Shown here: in pieces, positions 42,109-50,813 of the stretch | Layout of the letters: every line of letters begins with the position of its first letter | Numbering within the stretch: the first letter of the stretch is position 1 | Source of the DNA: Mycobacterium sp. GA-0227b | GTDB lineage: Bacteria > Actinomycetota > Actinomycetes > Mycobacteriales > Mycobacteriaceae | DNA: 64,000 nucleotides | Assembly (NCBI RefSeq): GCF_001499855.1 | Contig: NZ_LQIK01000030.1 | Coordinates: 186,001 to 250,000 of the forward strand | Direction: 5' to 3' | Position numbers and translations under genes: made by a program | The notes under the pieces: model-generated | Database searches by the model: none | Seen by the model: the letters and a program-made list of their open reading frames with translations, nothing else | Told to the model about the DNA's origin: nothing

Positions 42109-42774
42109 CTACCCGGTGATACGGGCGAGCGCGAAGCCGTCCCAGCCCTTGGTGCCGACGGTCTGGATCGCGGCGACTTCCAATTGCGGATGGTTGCCCA
42201 TCATCTCGAGCATTTCGCGAACGGCCCGTGCTTGACGGTCGTCGGGGGCCGGATCGAGAACGCGTCCGAAGCGAGCGATGTTGTCCACCACGATGATCGA
42301 GCCCGGCTTGCCTAGCTTGATAGCCCACTCGACATACGCGATGTTGTTTTCCTTGTCGGCGTCGATGAAAGTGAGGTCGAAGGTGTCGCCGCGCTCGGAG
42401 AGAGTCGGCAGGGTGTCGAGTGCCGCTCCGACGATGATCTCGACGCGGTCTTGCACCCCCGCTCGGATGAAGTTCTCCCGCGCGATCGCGGCGTGCTTGG
42501 GTTCGTATTCGAGGGTGACGACGTGACCGTCGGGCCCCACGCCGCGGGCGAGGTTGATGGTGCTGTACCCGGCGAGGGTGCCGATTTCCAAGGCGCGGGT
42601 GGCTGACGACAGGGTGGTCAGCAAGTAGAGGAGCCGGCCGTGTTGAGCAGACACCTCGATGGCGGGCATGCCGGCTGCGTCGGCGGATTCACGGGCTTCC
42701 CGGAGCGCGTCGTCTTCGGTGCGAAGGAAGCGGTTGAAGAGGTCGTCGAGCGCCTTCGGATCGGGTTCGGCCAC
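42109..42774 (-). CDS. SAM-dependent O-methyltransferase (Rv0187-like)
   Basis: 221 residues of the cation-dependent catechol O-methyltransferase type. The SAM loop is ALEIGTLAGYSTINLAR, and FIDADKENN carries the metal-binding aspartates with VDNIARFG following. M. tuberculosis Rv0187 has 220 residues and is reported as a divalent-cation-dependent methyltransferase. ATG at 42774. A 101-base gap separates it from the secreted protein gene downstream. It is the last gene of the Rv0187-Rv0221-like block; the next 275 bases (42775-43049) lead into accessory DNA. Confidence 0.9.
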   Translation of the reverse strand: MAEPDPKALDDLFNRFLRTEDDALREARESADAAGMPAIEVSAQHGRLLYLLTTLSSATRALEIGTLAGYSTINLARGVGPDGHVVTLEYEPKHAAIARENFIRAGVQDRVEIIVGAALDTLPTLSERGDTFDLTFIDADKENNIAYVEWAIKLGKPGSIIVVDNIARFGRVLDPAPDDRQARAVREMLEMMGNHPQLEVAAIQTVGTKGWDGFALARITG

Positions 42775-43049
42775 AGGGCAACGCTAGTCCAGTGGGCCGT
42801 TGATTCGTTCTGCTCTCTTTGCTGCGGGCGCCGGTACGGGTGGTGTGGTCACTGGTTGGCAGTCCGTCTAACGGGGGCAGAAGGTAACTCGGCACGCGCG
42901 GCGCGGCTGCGATCAGCGGTTGGGTAGACCTCGCTTTCGCGTGGTAGCGACGTCAAACTGCCGGCGGGGCTGATATAGCTGGTCCGGTAGCATTTGCTCC
43001 GTGACGCCTGAGGGGGTTTGCCCGACGCTGAGCGTGGTGCGGAGTGACG

Positions 43050-43763
43050 ATGACTGAGGTTCTGCGGGTCGATACGGGCCTGGTGCGCGAGGCCGGTGGA
43101 CGGTTGCGTGGAATCGCCGCCGAGCTCCCCGAGCCTCCGGCGGTGTACAGGCCGACGGGAAGCGACGCCTTGTCCGCGGCGATCGCCGCGAAGGTGACCG
43201 AGGTCGTGGATCCAGTGCTCGCACAGATGCCGGTCACGAAAGAAGAATTGACCAAGTATGCGCTGAACGTGGTCAACGCCGCGAACACATACGACGCCGT
43301 AGACGCACAACTCGCCGAGGAAATTCTCAAGCGCCTCGAATCGCTCGATGACGCCGCGCGTACGGGCCGCGATGGTGGCTCACCGGGCGGCGTTTCGGTT
43401 GCAGCGCTACGCGCAACGGGTACGGCGGCGGGCGGGGCCACGTCAGGAAATTCACCGGTCCAGGGCGCGGCGCAGCAGCCGATGCAGTTGGCGCAGCAGG
43501 CGGTGCAGGCGCCGATGCAAATGGCTGGCATGGCAGGGGCGATTCCGCAAGCAATGACGCAGGGCATGCAACAGGCCATGCAGCAGGCTGGTCAGTTGTC
43601 GGAGGCTGCCCGTGCGGGCGACGAGGCGCGCACGCCCGAAACGACTTCCGAACCGCCGCAGGATCTGGCGGCACCGGGCGATGATGGAGAGCGTGCGCCG
43701 GATGACGCAGTCGCGTCGAACCAGATGCGTTCGGCCGAGGGAGGACCGGAGATCGCCCTGTGA
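43050..43763 (+). CDS. EspC-like (DUF2580) type VII secretion substrate
   Basis: 237 residues. Residues 1-95 are a helical hairpin starting LRVDTGLVREAGGRL, as in EspC/DUF2580 proteins, with the secretion signal YxxxD at Y81-D85 (YDAVD). The rest is a Gln/Met/Ala-rich low-complexity segment (MQQAMQQ and similar, 145-185) and an acidic Pro-rich end. ATG at 43050 has GGAG at 5 bases; GTG at 43044 is an alternative. The stop overlaps the next gene by GTGA. No ESX core genes (eccC, eccD, mycP) are in the window, so it must use a secretion machine encoded elsewhere. Confidence 0.78.
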   Translation: MTEVLRVDTGLVREAGGRLRGIAAELPEPPAVYRPTGSDALSAAIAAKVTEVVDPVLAQMPVTKEELTKYALNVVNAANTYDAVDAQLAEEILKRLESLDDAARTGRDGGSPGGVSVAALRATGTAAGGATSGNSPVQGAAQQPMQLAQQAVQAPMQMAGMAGAIPQAMTQGMQQAMQQAGQLSEAARAGDEARTPETTSEPPQDLAAPGDDGERAPDDAVASNQMRSAEGGPEIAL

Positions 43764-44878
43764 GCTATCCACCGCCGGGAGGACCGCCGCCGGGTAATTA
43801 CGGTCCGCCCCAAGGGAATCCGGGACAGTGGGGTCCGCCGCACCAGCCGCCGTGGCCGCAACAGCAATGGTCGCAAGGTCCACCTCCGAAGAAGCGGAGC
43901 AACGGCTGGAAGTGGGCGCTTGGCGGAGTAGCTCTCCTAGCCGTTATCGGATTGACTGCAGCAGTGACGATTTCGGTGACTTCGGATGATGGGGACAGCG
44001 GAGACACATCACCATCGGGCGAGACTTATGGCCTAGCAAGCGCTGACGACAGGGGCCCAGCGACCATCATCACTGAGGACCCTACGTGCGCGGCATGGAT
44101 GCCTATCAATAGAGCCCTGGGCGCGGTCCTAAAACGCGGTTGGAGCAGGCGCGACGCAACGATCCCAGAAGGAAATTGGACGCCCGACTTGCGAGTGCAA
44201 TACGAAGAAGTCGGTGACGCATTGAAGCTGGCGACAGATCAAACTGTGCGGTTAGCGAAGCAGACACCACACCGAGTCATGCGAGAGCTCTACGAACAAT
44301 TTATCGCATACGGACGCGCTTTCACTGATGCAATTCCGACGTATACAGAGGAAGACAATCACCTCGCTCTTGCGTCTATAACCACGACCAATGTGGTGGT
44401 TTTCGTGTGCTCAGCCATCCACTACGGATCAGCGAAGGCGCGAGCCCCGCTGATAGATGCACCCCCGAGCCCGTCCGAGGTGCCGAAACTGGCCGATCCT
44501 GATGCGGCCGCACCGCTCTTTGCGCGCGCAGACACCACCTGTGACGAGTGGGATCGGATCCTCAACGGATTCAATGATCAGACTAAAGCCTGGCAGTCGA
44601 TCGACCCCGATATCCCAGCAACCGACTGGACGGCCGAGCAGCGAGCAGTTGTCGAAGCTGTCATACCAGTGATGCACCGATCCGCCGACGACTTCGAGAG
44701 GCTTGGCGAAGAAACGACCAATCTCACATTGAGGGATCTTGCGGTCTTTGCAGCTCAATATCGTCGTGCCTACGCCGAAGCCTTACCCACCTACATAACC
44801 GCCGATAAATACCTGGACCTCACTGCCTACAGAGTGAGCTCGGTTATCTATGAAGCTTGCAAGGCTGTCGGAACATAG
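43760..44878 (+). CDS. Membrane-anchored protein with duplicated extracytoplasmic domain
   Basis: 372 residues. Residues 1-45 are Pro/Gln/Gly-rich and cytoplasmic, one transmembrane helix spans about 51-72, and the remainder is outside. Two copies of a roughly 115-residue helical domain are visible: both start with a TC-x-x-W block (TCAAW near 108, TCDEW near 260), share a YxRAxxxAxPTY segment (YGRAFTDAIPTY, YRRAYAEALPTY) and end with a cysteine. The pair of cysteines per copy probably forms a disulfide. It is coupled to the EspC-like gene and 2 bases from the next gene. Function unknown; it may hold the secreted partner at the membrane. GC content is visibly lower than in the flanks. Confidence 0.75.
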   Translation: MSYPPPGGPPPGNYGPPQGNPGQWGPPHQPPWPQQQWSQGPPPKKRSNGWKWALGGVALLAVIGLTAAVTISVTSDDGDSGDTSPSGETYGLASADDRGPATIITEDPTCAAWMPINRALGAVLKRGWSRRDATIPEGNWTPDLRVQYEEVGDALKLATDQTVRLAKQTPHRVMRELYEQFIAYGRAFTDAIPTYTEEDNHLALASITTTNVVVFVCSAIHYGSAKARAPLIDAPPSPSEVPKLADPDAAAPLFARADTTCDEWDRILNGFNDQTKAWQSIDPDIPATDWTAEQRAVVEAVIPVMHRSADDFERLGEETTNLTLRDLAVFAAQYRRAYAEALPTYITADKYLDLTAYRVSSVIYEACKAVGT

Positions 44879-44880
44879 CA

Positions 44881-47103
44881 ATGGGAATACTTCGTCCACA
44901 TGACCCATACGGCTTGACGTCTCCGCCTGCGTGGCCAGATGTTGACGAAGATTCTTTGCGCACATGTGCCGATGCGTTCGATTCCGTGTCGAGGTCGCTG
45001 AGTCTCCAACTTGACTGTATAAAACAGGAGAAGACACTCATGTTCGGAGGAGTCGGCGCTTGGTCGGGGCCGGCTGCATGTTCAGCCAGCTCGTCGATTG
45101 ACAGACGGCTTGCGGACCTCGAATCCGTGAAAGGAAGAGTCGAGGCCGCATCTACAGCGTTCAAAAACTGCATCAGCGCAACGGTTCATAGCAAGAATGC
45201 GATAATCGACAATGTAGAGGTTGCGAACAAGATTCTTGACTGGATTCGCAATCATCCAGACATCCCGAGCGATGCCAAAGAAGCTGCAATTCAGAAGGGA
45301 ATTGCCGCGATTCGTGCTGAGAATATCGCGATCGTCGCGATGGCTGGCTCTCAAGTTTCAGGTGTGCCGCTCACGACTTCGGATACTCCCAGTTCGTCTC
45401 CAGATGACGTGGTCGTTTCTGACGGCGATCAGCCGTCGGCCGATATGACAGTACAACCGGTCAGCAATTGGCGGGGCCCAGAGGGAACACCTGTAATCGC
45501 TGAGGACCTCCCCAGCGGACCATCTCCCTCAGAAAGCACGAACGGGAATGGTAAGACCGGCGCTCCACAAGGAATTAGCGATATAGCTGACGAAACACTA
45601 CAAGACGCGTTTACCGACCCGCCTCGCGAAAATGGAGCCACACGCGGCCCACTTGGCACGTCCGATACGGCCGAAGAACCACCCTTGTCTTCGAACCCAG
45701 TACCACCGTCCGATCCCAACTCACCCCCGGGCTTAGTCGGTGTACCCGGCGTCCCAGGCGGTTCCGGTGCACCGGCACCTCCACGTCTCAACACCCCGGC
45801 GGTTCCTCTATCGTCCGGTAGCTCTGCGCCGTCGACACCATCCGCTCCCTCGACGCCATCGGCACCGACTACGCCCAGCACACCCAGCACTGTCAATCCC
45901 GCTGCGACAGCGGCAAATCAAGCGCAGATTAGCGACTTTCAACGGTCAATCGCCGATGCGGCGACCCGAGCGGCGCAGGCGGCGCCTATTCCACCGCCTC
46001 AACCATCCGCTCCCCTTCCCACCGCGCAACCGCCTGCACCTCCCCTACTTCCCGACGCACCCGCAGCGACGCAGCCCAGTCAGACCGCGTCGGCCACCGG
46101 CTCGACCAGTGGGGGCTCGGCACCCGTCGCGCCGCCGCCAACCGCGCCCGCCCCAACTCCCGCGCCACCTGTTCAACTCGGTCCACCAGCGACACCTCCA
46201 CCCGCGGCACCCGTCGCACCCACCGCTCCCGCGACCGCCGGCATACCCCCGGCCGCCGCAGCTGCTGCGGGTGCGAGCACCGTTGGAGCCCCTGCGCCGG
46301 TACCGGTTTCGGCTGCCCGAGCCCAACGCGAAGCGGTCGCCGCTGCCACCTTACGGAGGTCCAGCAGCGACCACACCCAATTAGCCCACCGTATCGCCGC
46401 AGCTCTCAACGTCGGCAACACCGACATGGGCTTCTTCTGGGTCACCGGACTGGCGAAGGACGGAACCATCGTCGTCGCCAACAATTACGGTCTCGGCTAC
46501 ATCCCCGAAGGCGTGAACCTGCCCGAACGGGTCAAGATGGCCACCGCCGACGAGAGCATTCCCACCAAGGTACGCGGCACCTGGACGACGTATCCCATTC
46601 TCGCGCTTCATGGTTGGGTGCAGCACCACGACACCGATCTGCGCGCCGTCATCGCGACCGAAGACCAGTTCAAGGGCTTCGATCCCGGCGCCCCCAAGAT
46701 CATCCTGCGTCCGGACGACATTCCCGAGAACGGCCAGATGGAAGGCCGTCACCGATTGCAGGTCATATCACCCGACGCCGCAACGAAATTGGCTGCTATC
46801 GCCCCCAGCGGGCTCACCGAAGTTCTTCCCGCACCGCCCACCGACGCCACCCCACCCGACGACAATCGCGCGCTGTTGTGGTTCGAAGTCTTTCGCCCCT
46901 TGCTCAGCAACGCACCGGAGCGCGGCCAGGCGCAGCTGCAGCATTTCGTCGCCTACGCCGACCATGCCCAGCAACTCGCGCTTCACAAAGCGCACACCGC
47001 GACAGAAGCTGCCGACCAGCGTGCCGCGATCGCGGACTGGATCTACTGGCAGCACCTCAGCGTCTTGAACTCCGAGGCTATCGCCACGAGCGCCACCGTC
47101 TGA
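44881..47103 (+). CDS. Large WXG-like/Pro-rich protein with DUF5631-DUF5632-type C-terminus
   Basis: 740 residues. The N-terminal about 165 are helical with a W61-S-G63 turn (GAWSGPAA), as in WXG/PPE-type secretion partners. Residues about 170-490 are a Pro/Ser/Thr/Ala linker. Residues 491-740 form a compact domain (GNTDMGFFWVTGLAKDGTIV, LRAVIATEDQFKGF) like the DUF5631/DUF5632 part of M. tuberculosis Rv2082 and Rv3899c, which lie in ESX-associated loci and have no known activity. ATG at 44881, 2 bases after the previous stop. The 5' part is low in GC (25 of 60 bases at 45181-45240), the 3' domain is not. I infer a secreted or surface effector. Confidence 0.78.
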   Translation: MGILRPHDPYGLTSPPAWPDVDEDSLRTCADAFDSVSRSLSLQLDCIKQEKTLMFGGVGAWSGPAACSASSSIDRRLADLESVKGRVEAASTAFKNCISATVHSKNAIIDNVEVANKILDWIRNHPDIPSDAKEAAIQKGIAAIRAENIAIVAMAGSQVSGVPLTTSDTPSSSPDDVVVSDGDQPSADMTVQPVSNWRGPEGTPVIAEDLPSGPSPSESTNGNGKTGAPQGISDIADETLQDAFTDPPRENGATRGPLGTSDTAEEPPLSSNPVPPSDPNSPPGLVGVPGVPGGSGAPAPPRLNTPAVPLSSGSSAPSTPSAPSTPSAPTTPSTPSTVNPAATAANQAQISDFQRSIADAATRAAQAAPIPPPQPSAPLPTAQPPAPPLLPDAPAATQPSQTASATGSTSGGSAPVAPPPTAPAPTPAPPVQLGPPATPPPAAPVAPTAPATAGIPPAAAAAAGASTVGAPAPVPVSAARAQREAVAAATLRRSSSDHTQLAHRIAAALNVGNTDMGFFWVTGLAKDGTIVVANNYGLGYIPEGVNLPERVKMATADESIPTKVRGTWTTYPILALHGWVQHHDTDLRAVIATEDQFKGFDPGAPKIILRPDDIPENGQMEGRHRLQVISPDAATKLAAIAPSGLTEVLPAPPTDATPPDDNRALLWFEVFRPLLSNAPERGQAQLQHFVAYADHAQQLALHKAHTATEAADQRAAIADWIYWQHLSVLNSEAIATSATV

Positions 47104-47163
47104 CACCTTCGGACCCGCAGTCAGCCACCCGGATTTGTCGGTGGGTGCTGTCATGATGCGGTT

Positions 47164-48447
47164 ATGGTTTCGTTCGCTCCTTCTGGTGTTGAGGTGGATT
47201 TGAGTCGCCTCGAGCGTTTGGAGGAGTTGTTTGGGCAGTTGGAGGAGTTGGCGGGTCAGCGCAATGCCGTTGATGGGCGCATCGTGGAGATCGTCGCCGA
47301 GCTCGATCACGACAACTTGTGGGGGATCACCGGGGCTCGGTCGGTCAAGGCGTTGGTGGCCTGGAAGTTGGGTATGGCCGAGGCGACGGCCAAGACGGTG
47401 GCTGCGATCGCCGATCGGTTCGAGGAGTTCCCGCGCTGCACCGCCGAAATGTCGCAGGGCCGATTGTCGTTGGATCAGGTCGGCGTGATCGCCCAGCGCG
47501 CGGGCCATGGTTCTGATGAGCATTACGCGAAGCTGGCGTCGGTGGCCACGGTCAACCAGCTGCGCACCGCGGTCCGCCTCGAACCGCGCCCGAAGCCTGA
47601 CCCCAGGCCTGAGCCGCAGCGGTCGATCACCAAGATCACCGGGGCGCAGTTCAGCACCTACCGGATCACCGTGCCCAATATCGAGGCGGCCAAGGTCGAC
47701 GCCGCGCTGCAGTCCCATCGTGAGGCGTTGATCAGCGAACACACCGGCGAGTACGGTCCCGACACCCCCGGCCAGGAGCACGAACGCCGTGCCCAGCGCG
47801 AGGCGCAGTGTCTGCAGCCGTTTCCGACGCTCACCGATGCGTTCCTGCGCATGGTGGAATCGGCCTGGGACGCCGATGTGGTCCGGCGCCCGCACGGGCA
47901 GCACACCAGCGTGATCGTGCATCTCGATGTCGACAAGCGCGCCGGCTGGCTGCATCGGGGCTCGCTGCTCTCTGATGCCGATCGGCAATATTTGTTGTGT
48001 GATGCCAGCTGTGAGGTGTGGTTGGAACGCCGCGGGCAGCTGATCGGCGCCGGGCGCACCACGCGCCAGATCAGCCGCCGGCTGCGCCGGGCGCTGGAGC
48101 ACCGCGATTCGACGTGTGTGGTGCCCGGCTGTGAGGCCACCCGCGGTCTGCACGCTCATCACCTTCGGCATTGGGAAGACGGCGGGCCGACCGAGTTGGA
48201 CAACCTGGCGCTGGTGTGTCCGTATCACCACCGGATGCATCACCGCGGCGAGATCACCATCACCGGACCCGCCCCCAACCTGACCGTCACCGACAACGCC
48301 GGGCGAGAGCTGACCAACGCATCACTGGCCCGGCCCCCGACCCAACCCCCACCCCCGGCCGCACCCTGGCGCGGACCGATCGGTGAACGCGCCGACTGGT
48401 GGTGGTACAGCCCCTTCGAACCCCAACCCCCACCATCACCCAACTGA
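47164..48447 (+). CDS. DUF222/HNH endonuclease protein of the 13E12 repeat family
   Basis: 427 residues. The N-terminal DUF222 region (about 1-300) is helical and basic. The HNH nuclease site is CVVPGC followed by LHAHHLRHWEDGGPTELDNL and LVCPYHHRMHH (about 318-360), with all zinc and catalytic residues present. This family (REP13E12 in M. tuberculosis) is multicopy and mobile-like in mycobacteria, and copies favour recombination. It sits at the junction of two otherwise separate M. tuberculosis-like gene blocks. It is not known to be a homing enzyme here. ATG at 47164 has no good ribosome-binding site. Confidence 0.88.
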   Translation: MVSFAPSGVEVDLSRLERLEELFGQLEELAGQRNAVDGRIVEIVAELDHDNLWGITGARSVKALVAWKLGMAEATAKTVAAIADRFEEFPRCTAEMSQGRLSLDQVGVIAQRAGHGSDEHYAKLASVATVNQLRTAVRLEPRPKPDPRPEPQRSITKITGAQFSTYRITVPNIEAAKVDAALQSHREALISEHTGEYGPDTPGQEHERRAQREAQCLQPFPTLTDAFLRMVESAWDADVVRRPHGQHTSVIVHLDVDKRAGWLHRGSLLSDADRQYLLCDASCEVWLERRGQLIGAGRTTRQISRRLRRALEHRDSTCVVPGCEATRGLHAHHLRHWEDGGPTELDNLALVCPYHHRMHHRGEITITGPAPNLTVTDNAGRELTNASLARPPTQPPPPAAPWRGPIGERADWWWYSPFEPQPPPSPN

Positions 48448-48568
48448 ACCGGCGACGATCGCCGATCCCAACACCGCGCCAACGCCAACCGGGTTGACGC
48501 CTTCCTGAACCCGTCGACCATCGCCGACCGTCACGTCCTTTCGCGACGCGGTCCGCGAGGCTGAATTT

Positions 48569-48587
48569 TTAGGTGTGGCTATCCTCC
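48569..48587 (+). promoter_or_regulatory. Probable IdeR iron box upstream of efeO-efeB
   Basis: TTAGGTGTGGCTATCCTCC matches the mycobacterial IdeR consensus TTAGGTTAGGCTAACCTAA at 14 of 19 positions, including the TTAGGT half and the GGCTA core. It is 50 bases upstream of the efeO start, where IdeR would repress when iron is plentiful. Confidence 0.65.
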
Positions 48588-48636
48588 GCGCGTTCGCTGG
48601 GTGTTATGTTCAGCCTCTCCGAACGCAGAGGTGCAC

Positions 48637-49563
48637 ATGAACCGCTATCTCGCCTGGGCAGTCCCGATAACCGCAGTCGGTCTGATCTTGTCCGGATGCG
48701 CCGGTGGCGACTCCTCTGGCAGCGAGACGTCCGCCAGTGGAACGACCACCACGACGACGAGCGCGGCCCCCGCGGTCGATCCGGCTGTGCTGGACAAGGC
48801 GGCAGCCGACTACAAGGCCTACGTGCAGAGCAACATCGACGAACTTCAGCGCGTGGTCAAGGTATTCACCGATGCGGTCCGCGCCGGAGACCTCAAGGCC
48901 GCCCAGGACGCCTATGCGCCGTCACGTCAGCCGTGGGAACGCATCGAGCCGATCGCCGGACTGGTCGAAGAGATCGACCGCAAGATCGATGCTCGGGTGG
49001 ATGACTTCGCCGGCGTCGACGACCCCCAGTTCACCGGCTGGCATCGCCTCGAGTTCCTGCTGTTCGAGAAGAACACCACCGAGGGCGGCGCGCCGTTCGC
49101 CGATCAGCTCGACAAGGACGTCGCCGACCTTAAGGCGCAATTCCCGTCGGTTCAGGTCAAGCCGGTCGACGTCTCCAACGGCGCCGCGGAGCTGATCGAA
49201 GAGGTGTCCGAGGGCAAGATCACCGGCGAAGAGGACCGCTACTCCAAGACCGACCTCTGGGACTTCGACGCCAACCTGCAGGGGGCACGCGACGCCGTCG
49301 GCAAGCTCAATCCCGCACTCGTACAAGCCGATCCGGCCTTGCTGGGCAAGATCGACGCCGGAATCAATTCGGTGTTCGAAACCTTGGCGCCACTGCGTCG
49401 CGGTGACGGCTGGGTGTTGTTCTGCACCGAGAACGATCGCTACCCGTCGCCGCGCTGCCCCGAGGTCACTGTGACACCCGACGTGATCGACAAGCTGAAG
49501 GCCGAGCTCGCCGGGCTGTCGGAGAACCTGTCGCAGGTGTCTGGAGTGCTGAAGCTGCAGTGA
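48637..49563 (+). CDS. efeO: EfeO/EfeM-type iron uptake lipoprotein
   Basis: 308 residues. The signal peptide ends in lipobox LSGC (C21). A Thr/Ser linker (25-48) precedes the helical peptidase M75-like domain with the metal motif HRLE at H136-E139 (GWHRLEFLLFE). The N-terminal cupredoxin domain of E. coli EfeO is absent, so it is of the EfeM kind. It binds iron outside the membrane and passes it to the uptake path. ATG at 48637 has AGAGG at 6 bases. It is coupled to efeB and lies under a likely IdeR box. No efeU permease gene is adjacent. Confidence 0.9.
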   Translation: MNRYLAWAVPITAVGLILSGCAGGDSSGSETSASGTTTTTTSAAPAVDPAVLDKAAADYKAYVQSNIDELQRVVKVFTDAVRAGDLKAAQDAYAPSRQPWERIEPIAGLVEEIDRKIDARVDDFAGVDDPQFTGWHRLEFLLFEKNTTEGGAPFADQLDKDVADLKAQFPSVQVKPVDVSNGAAELIEEVSEGKITGEEDRYSKTDLWDFDANLQGARDAVGKLNPALVQADPALLGKIDAGINSVFETLAPLRRGDGWVLFCTENDRYPSPRCPEVTVTPDVIDKLKAELAGLSENLSQVSGVLKLQ

Positions 49564-50813
49564 CCGAAGGTCGCTCGGAACTCTCGCGGCGAGGATTCAT
49601 CTCCGGCGCGTTGGGAACCGGTGCCGTGGTGGGCGCGGGATCGGTCCTCGCCGGCTGTTCATCGGACCCCGAATCACCCACCGCACCCGCGGCGGCCTTC
49701 GTCCCATTCGACGGTGCACACCAGACCGGCATCACCGCGTTGCCCATTCCGGAGCAGGGGCTGGTCGCATCGTTCAACGTGCAGTCGAAGGACCGCGACA
49801 GCCTGAAACGCGCCCTGCAGGACCTCACCGAAGAGATCCGCGCGCTCATGGCGGGCAAGCCGCCGGAGCCCCGCGATCCGGCCTACCCGCCCGTCGACTC
49901 CGGCATCCTGGGCGAGCAGCCGCCCGCGGACAACCTCGCGATAGTCGTCGGCGTCGGGGCGTCGCTGTTCGATGACCGCTTCGGGCTGGCCGACCGCAAG
50001 CCCAAGGAACTGGTCACCATGCCCTTCATCGCCAACGACCGGTTGGATCCCAAACTGTCGCACGGCGATCTGTCGATCATCATCGAAGCGGGTCACAGCG
50101 ACACCGTCATCTTCGCCCTGCGGCAGCTGATGCGTCGCACCCGCAGTGACCTGGTGTTGCGGTGGATGGTCGACGGCTACGCCAGGGGTATCGGCGCCGG
50201 CCAGGTATCCGAGGCCGCGACGCCGCGAAACCTGTTGGGTTTCAAGGACGGAACGGCCAACCTCGACGTCGACGACAATGCGATCATGGATCGCCACGTC
50301 TGGGTGGGCGCGCAGGACGGAGAACCGGAGTGGGCGGTCGGCGGCTCCTATCAGGCGATCCGCATCATCCGGATGTTCGTCGAATTCTGGGACCGCACGC
50401 AGCTCGTCGAGCAGGAGGCGCTGATCGGGCGCAGCAAGGTCAGCGGCGCGCCGCTCGGACTGACCGGCGAGTTCACCGACCCCAACTATCCAGAAGACCC
50501 CGAAGGCAAGCGAATACCGCTCACCGCGCACATCCGGCTGGCGAACCCGCGCACTCCTCAGACAGACGAAAACCTCATTCTGCGACGGGGTTTCAACTAC
50601 TCCCGCGGATTCGACGGCGCAGGCCGACTCGATCAGGGGCTCGCATTCATCGCCTACCAGCGCAGCCTCGAGAAGGGCTTCCTCACCGTTGCCAACCGGC
50701 TCAAGGGCGAACCGCTCGAGGAGTACATCATGCCGGTCGGCGGCGGGTTCTTCTTCATCCTGCCAGGCGTCACCGGCCCCGACCGGTTCCTCGGCGACCA
50801 GTTGCTCAGCTGA
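49560..50813 (+). CDS. efeB: EfeB, Dyp-type haem peroxidase
   Basis: 417 residues. The twin-arginine signal SRRGFISGALG at the start means export folded with haem. The DyP motif GFKDG is at 227-231 with catalytic D230, and H324 in AHIRLANPR is the likely proximal haem ligand. EfeB oxidises ferrous iron or handles haem in the EfeUOB system. GTG start overlaps the efeO stop (GTGA). The end overlaps the convergent methyltransferase gene by 8 bases. Confidence 0.93.
   Translation: MTEGRSELSRRGFISGALGTGAVVGAGSVLAGCSSDPESPTAPAAAFVPFDGAHQTGITALPIPEQGLVASFNVQSKDRDSLKRALQDLTEEIRALMAGKPPEPRDPAYPPVDSGILGEQPPADNLAIVVGVGASLFDDRFGLADRKPKELVTMPFIANDRLDPKLSHGDLSIIIEAGHSDTVIFALRQLMRRTRSDLVLRWMVDGYARGIGAGQVSEAATPRNLLGFKDGTANLDVDDNAIMDRHVWVGAQDGEPEWAVGGSYQAIRIIRMFVEFWDRTQLVEQEALIGRSKVSGAPLGLTGEFTDPNYPEDPEGKRIPLTAHIRLANPRTPQTDENLILRRGFNYSRGFDGAGRLDQGLAFIAYQRSLEKGFLTVANRLKGEPLEEYIMPVGGGFFFILPGVTGPDRFLGDQLLS

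Noticed and set aside
47164..48447. HNH gene as a homing endonuclease or anti-phage nuclease
   Set aside because: The DUF222-HNH layout is the common multicopy 13E12 family of mycobacteria; no intron, intein or defence partner is adjacent.
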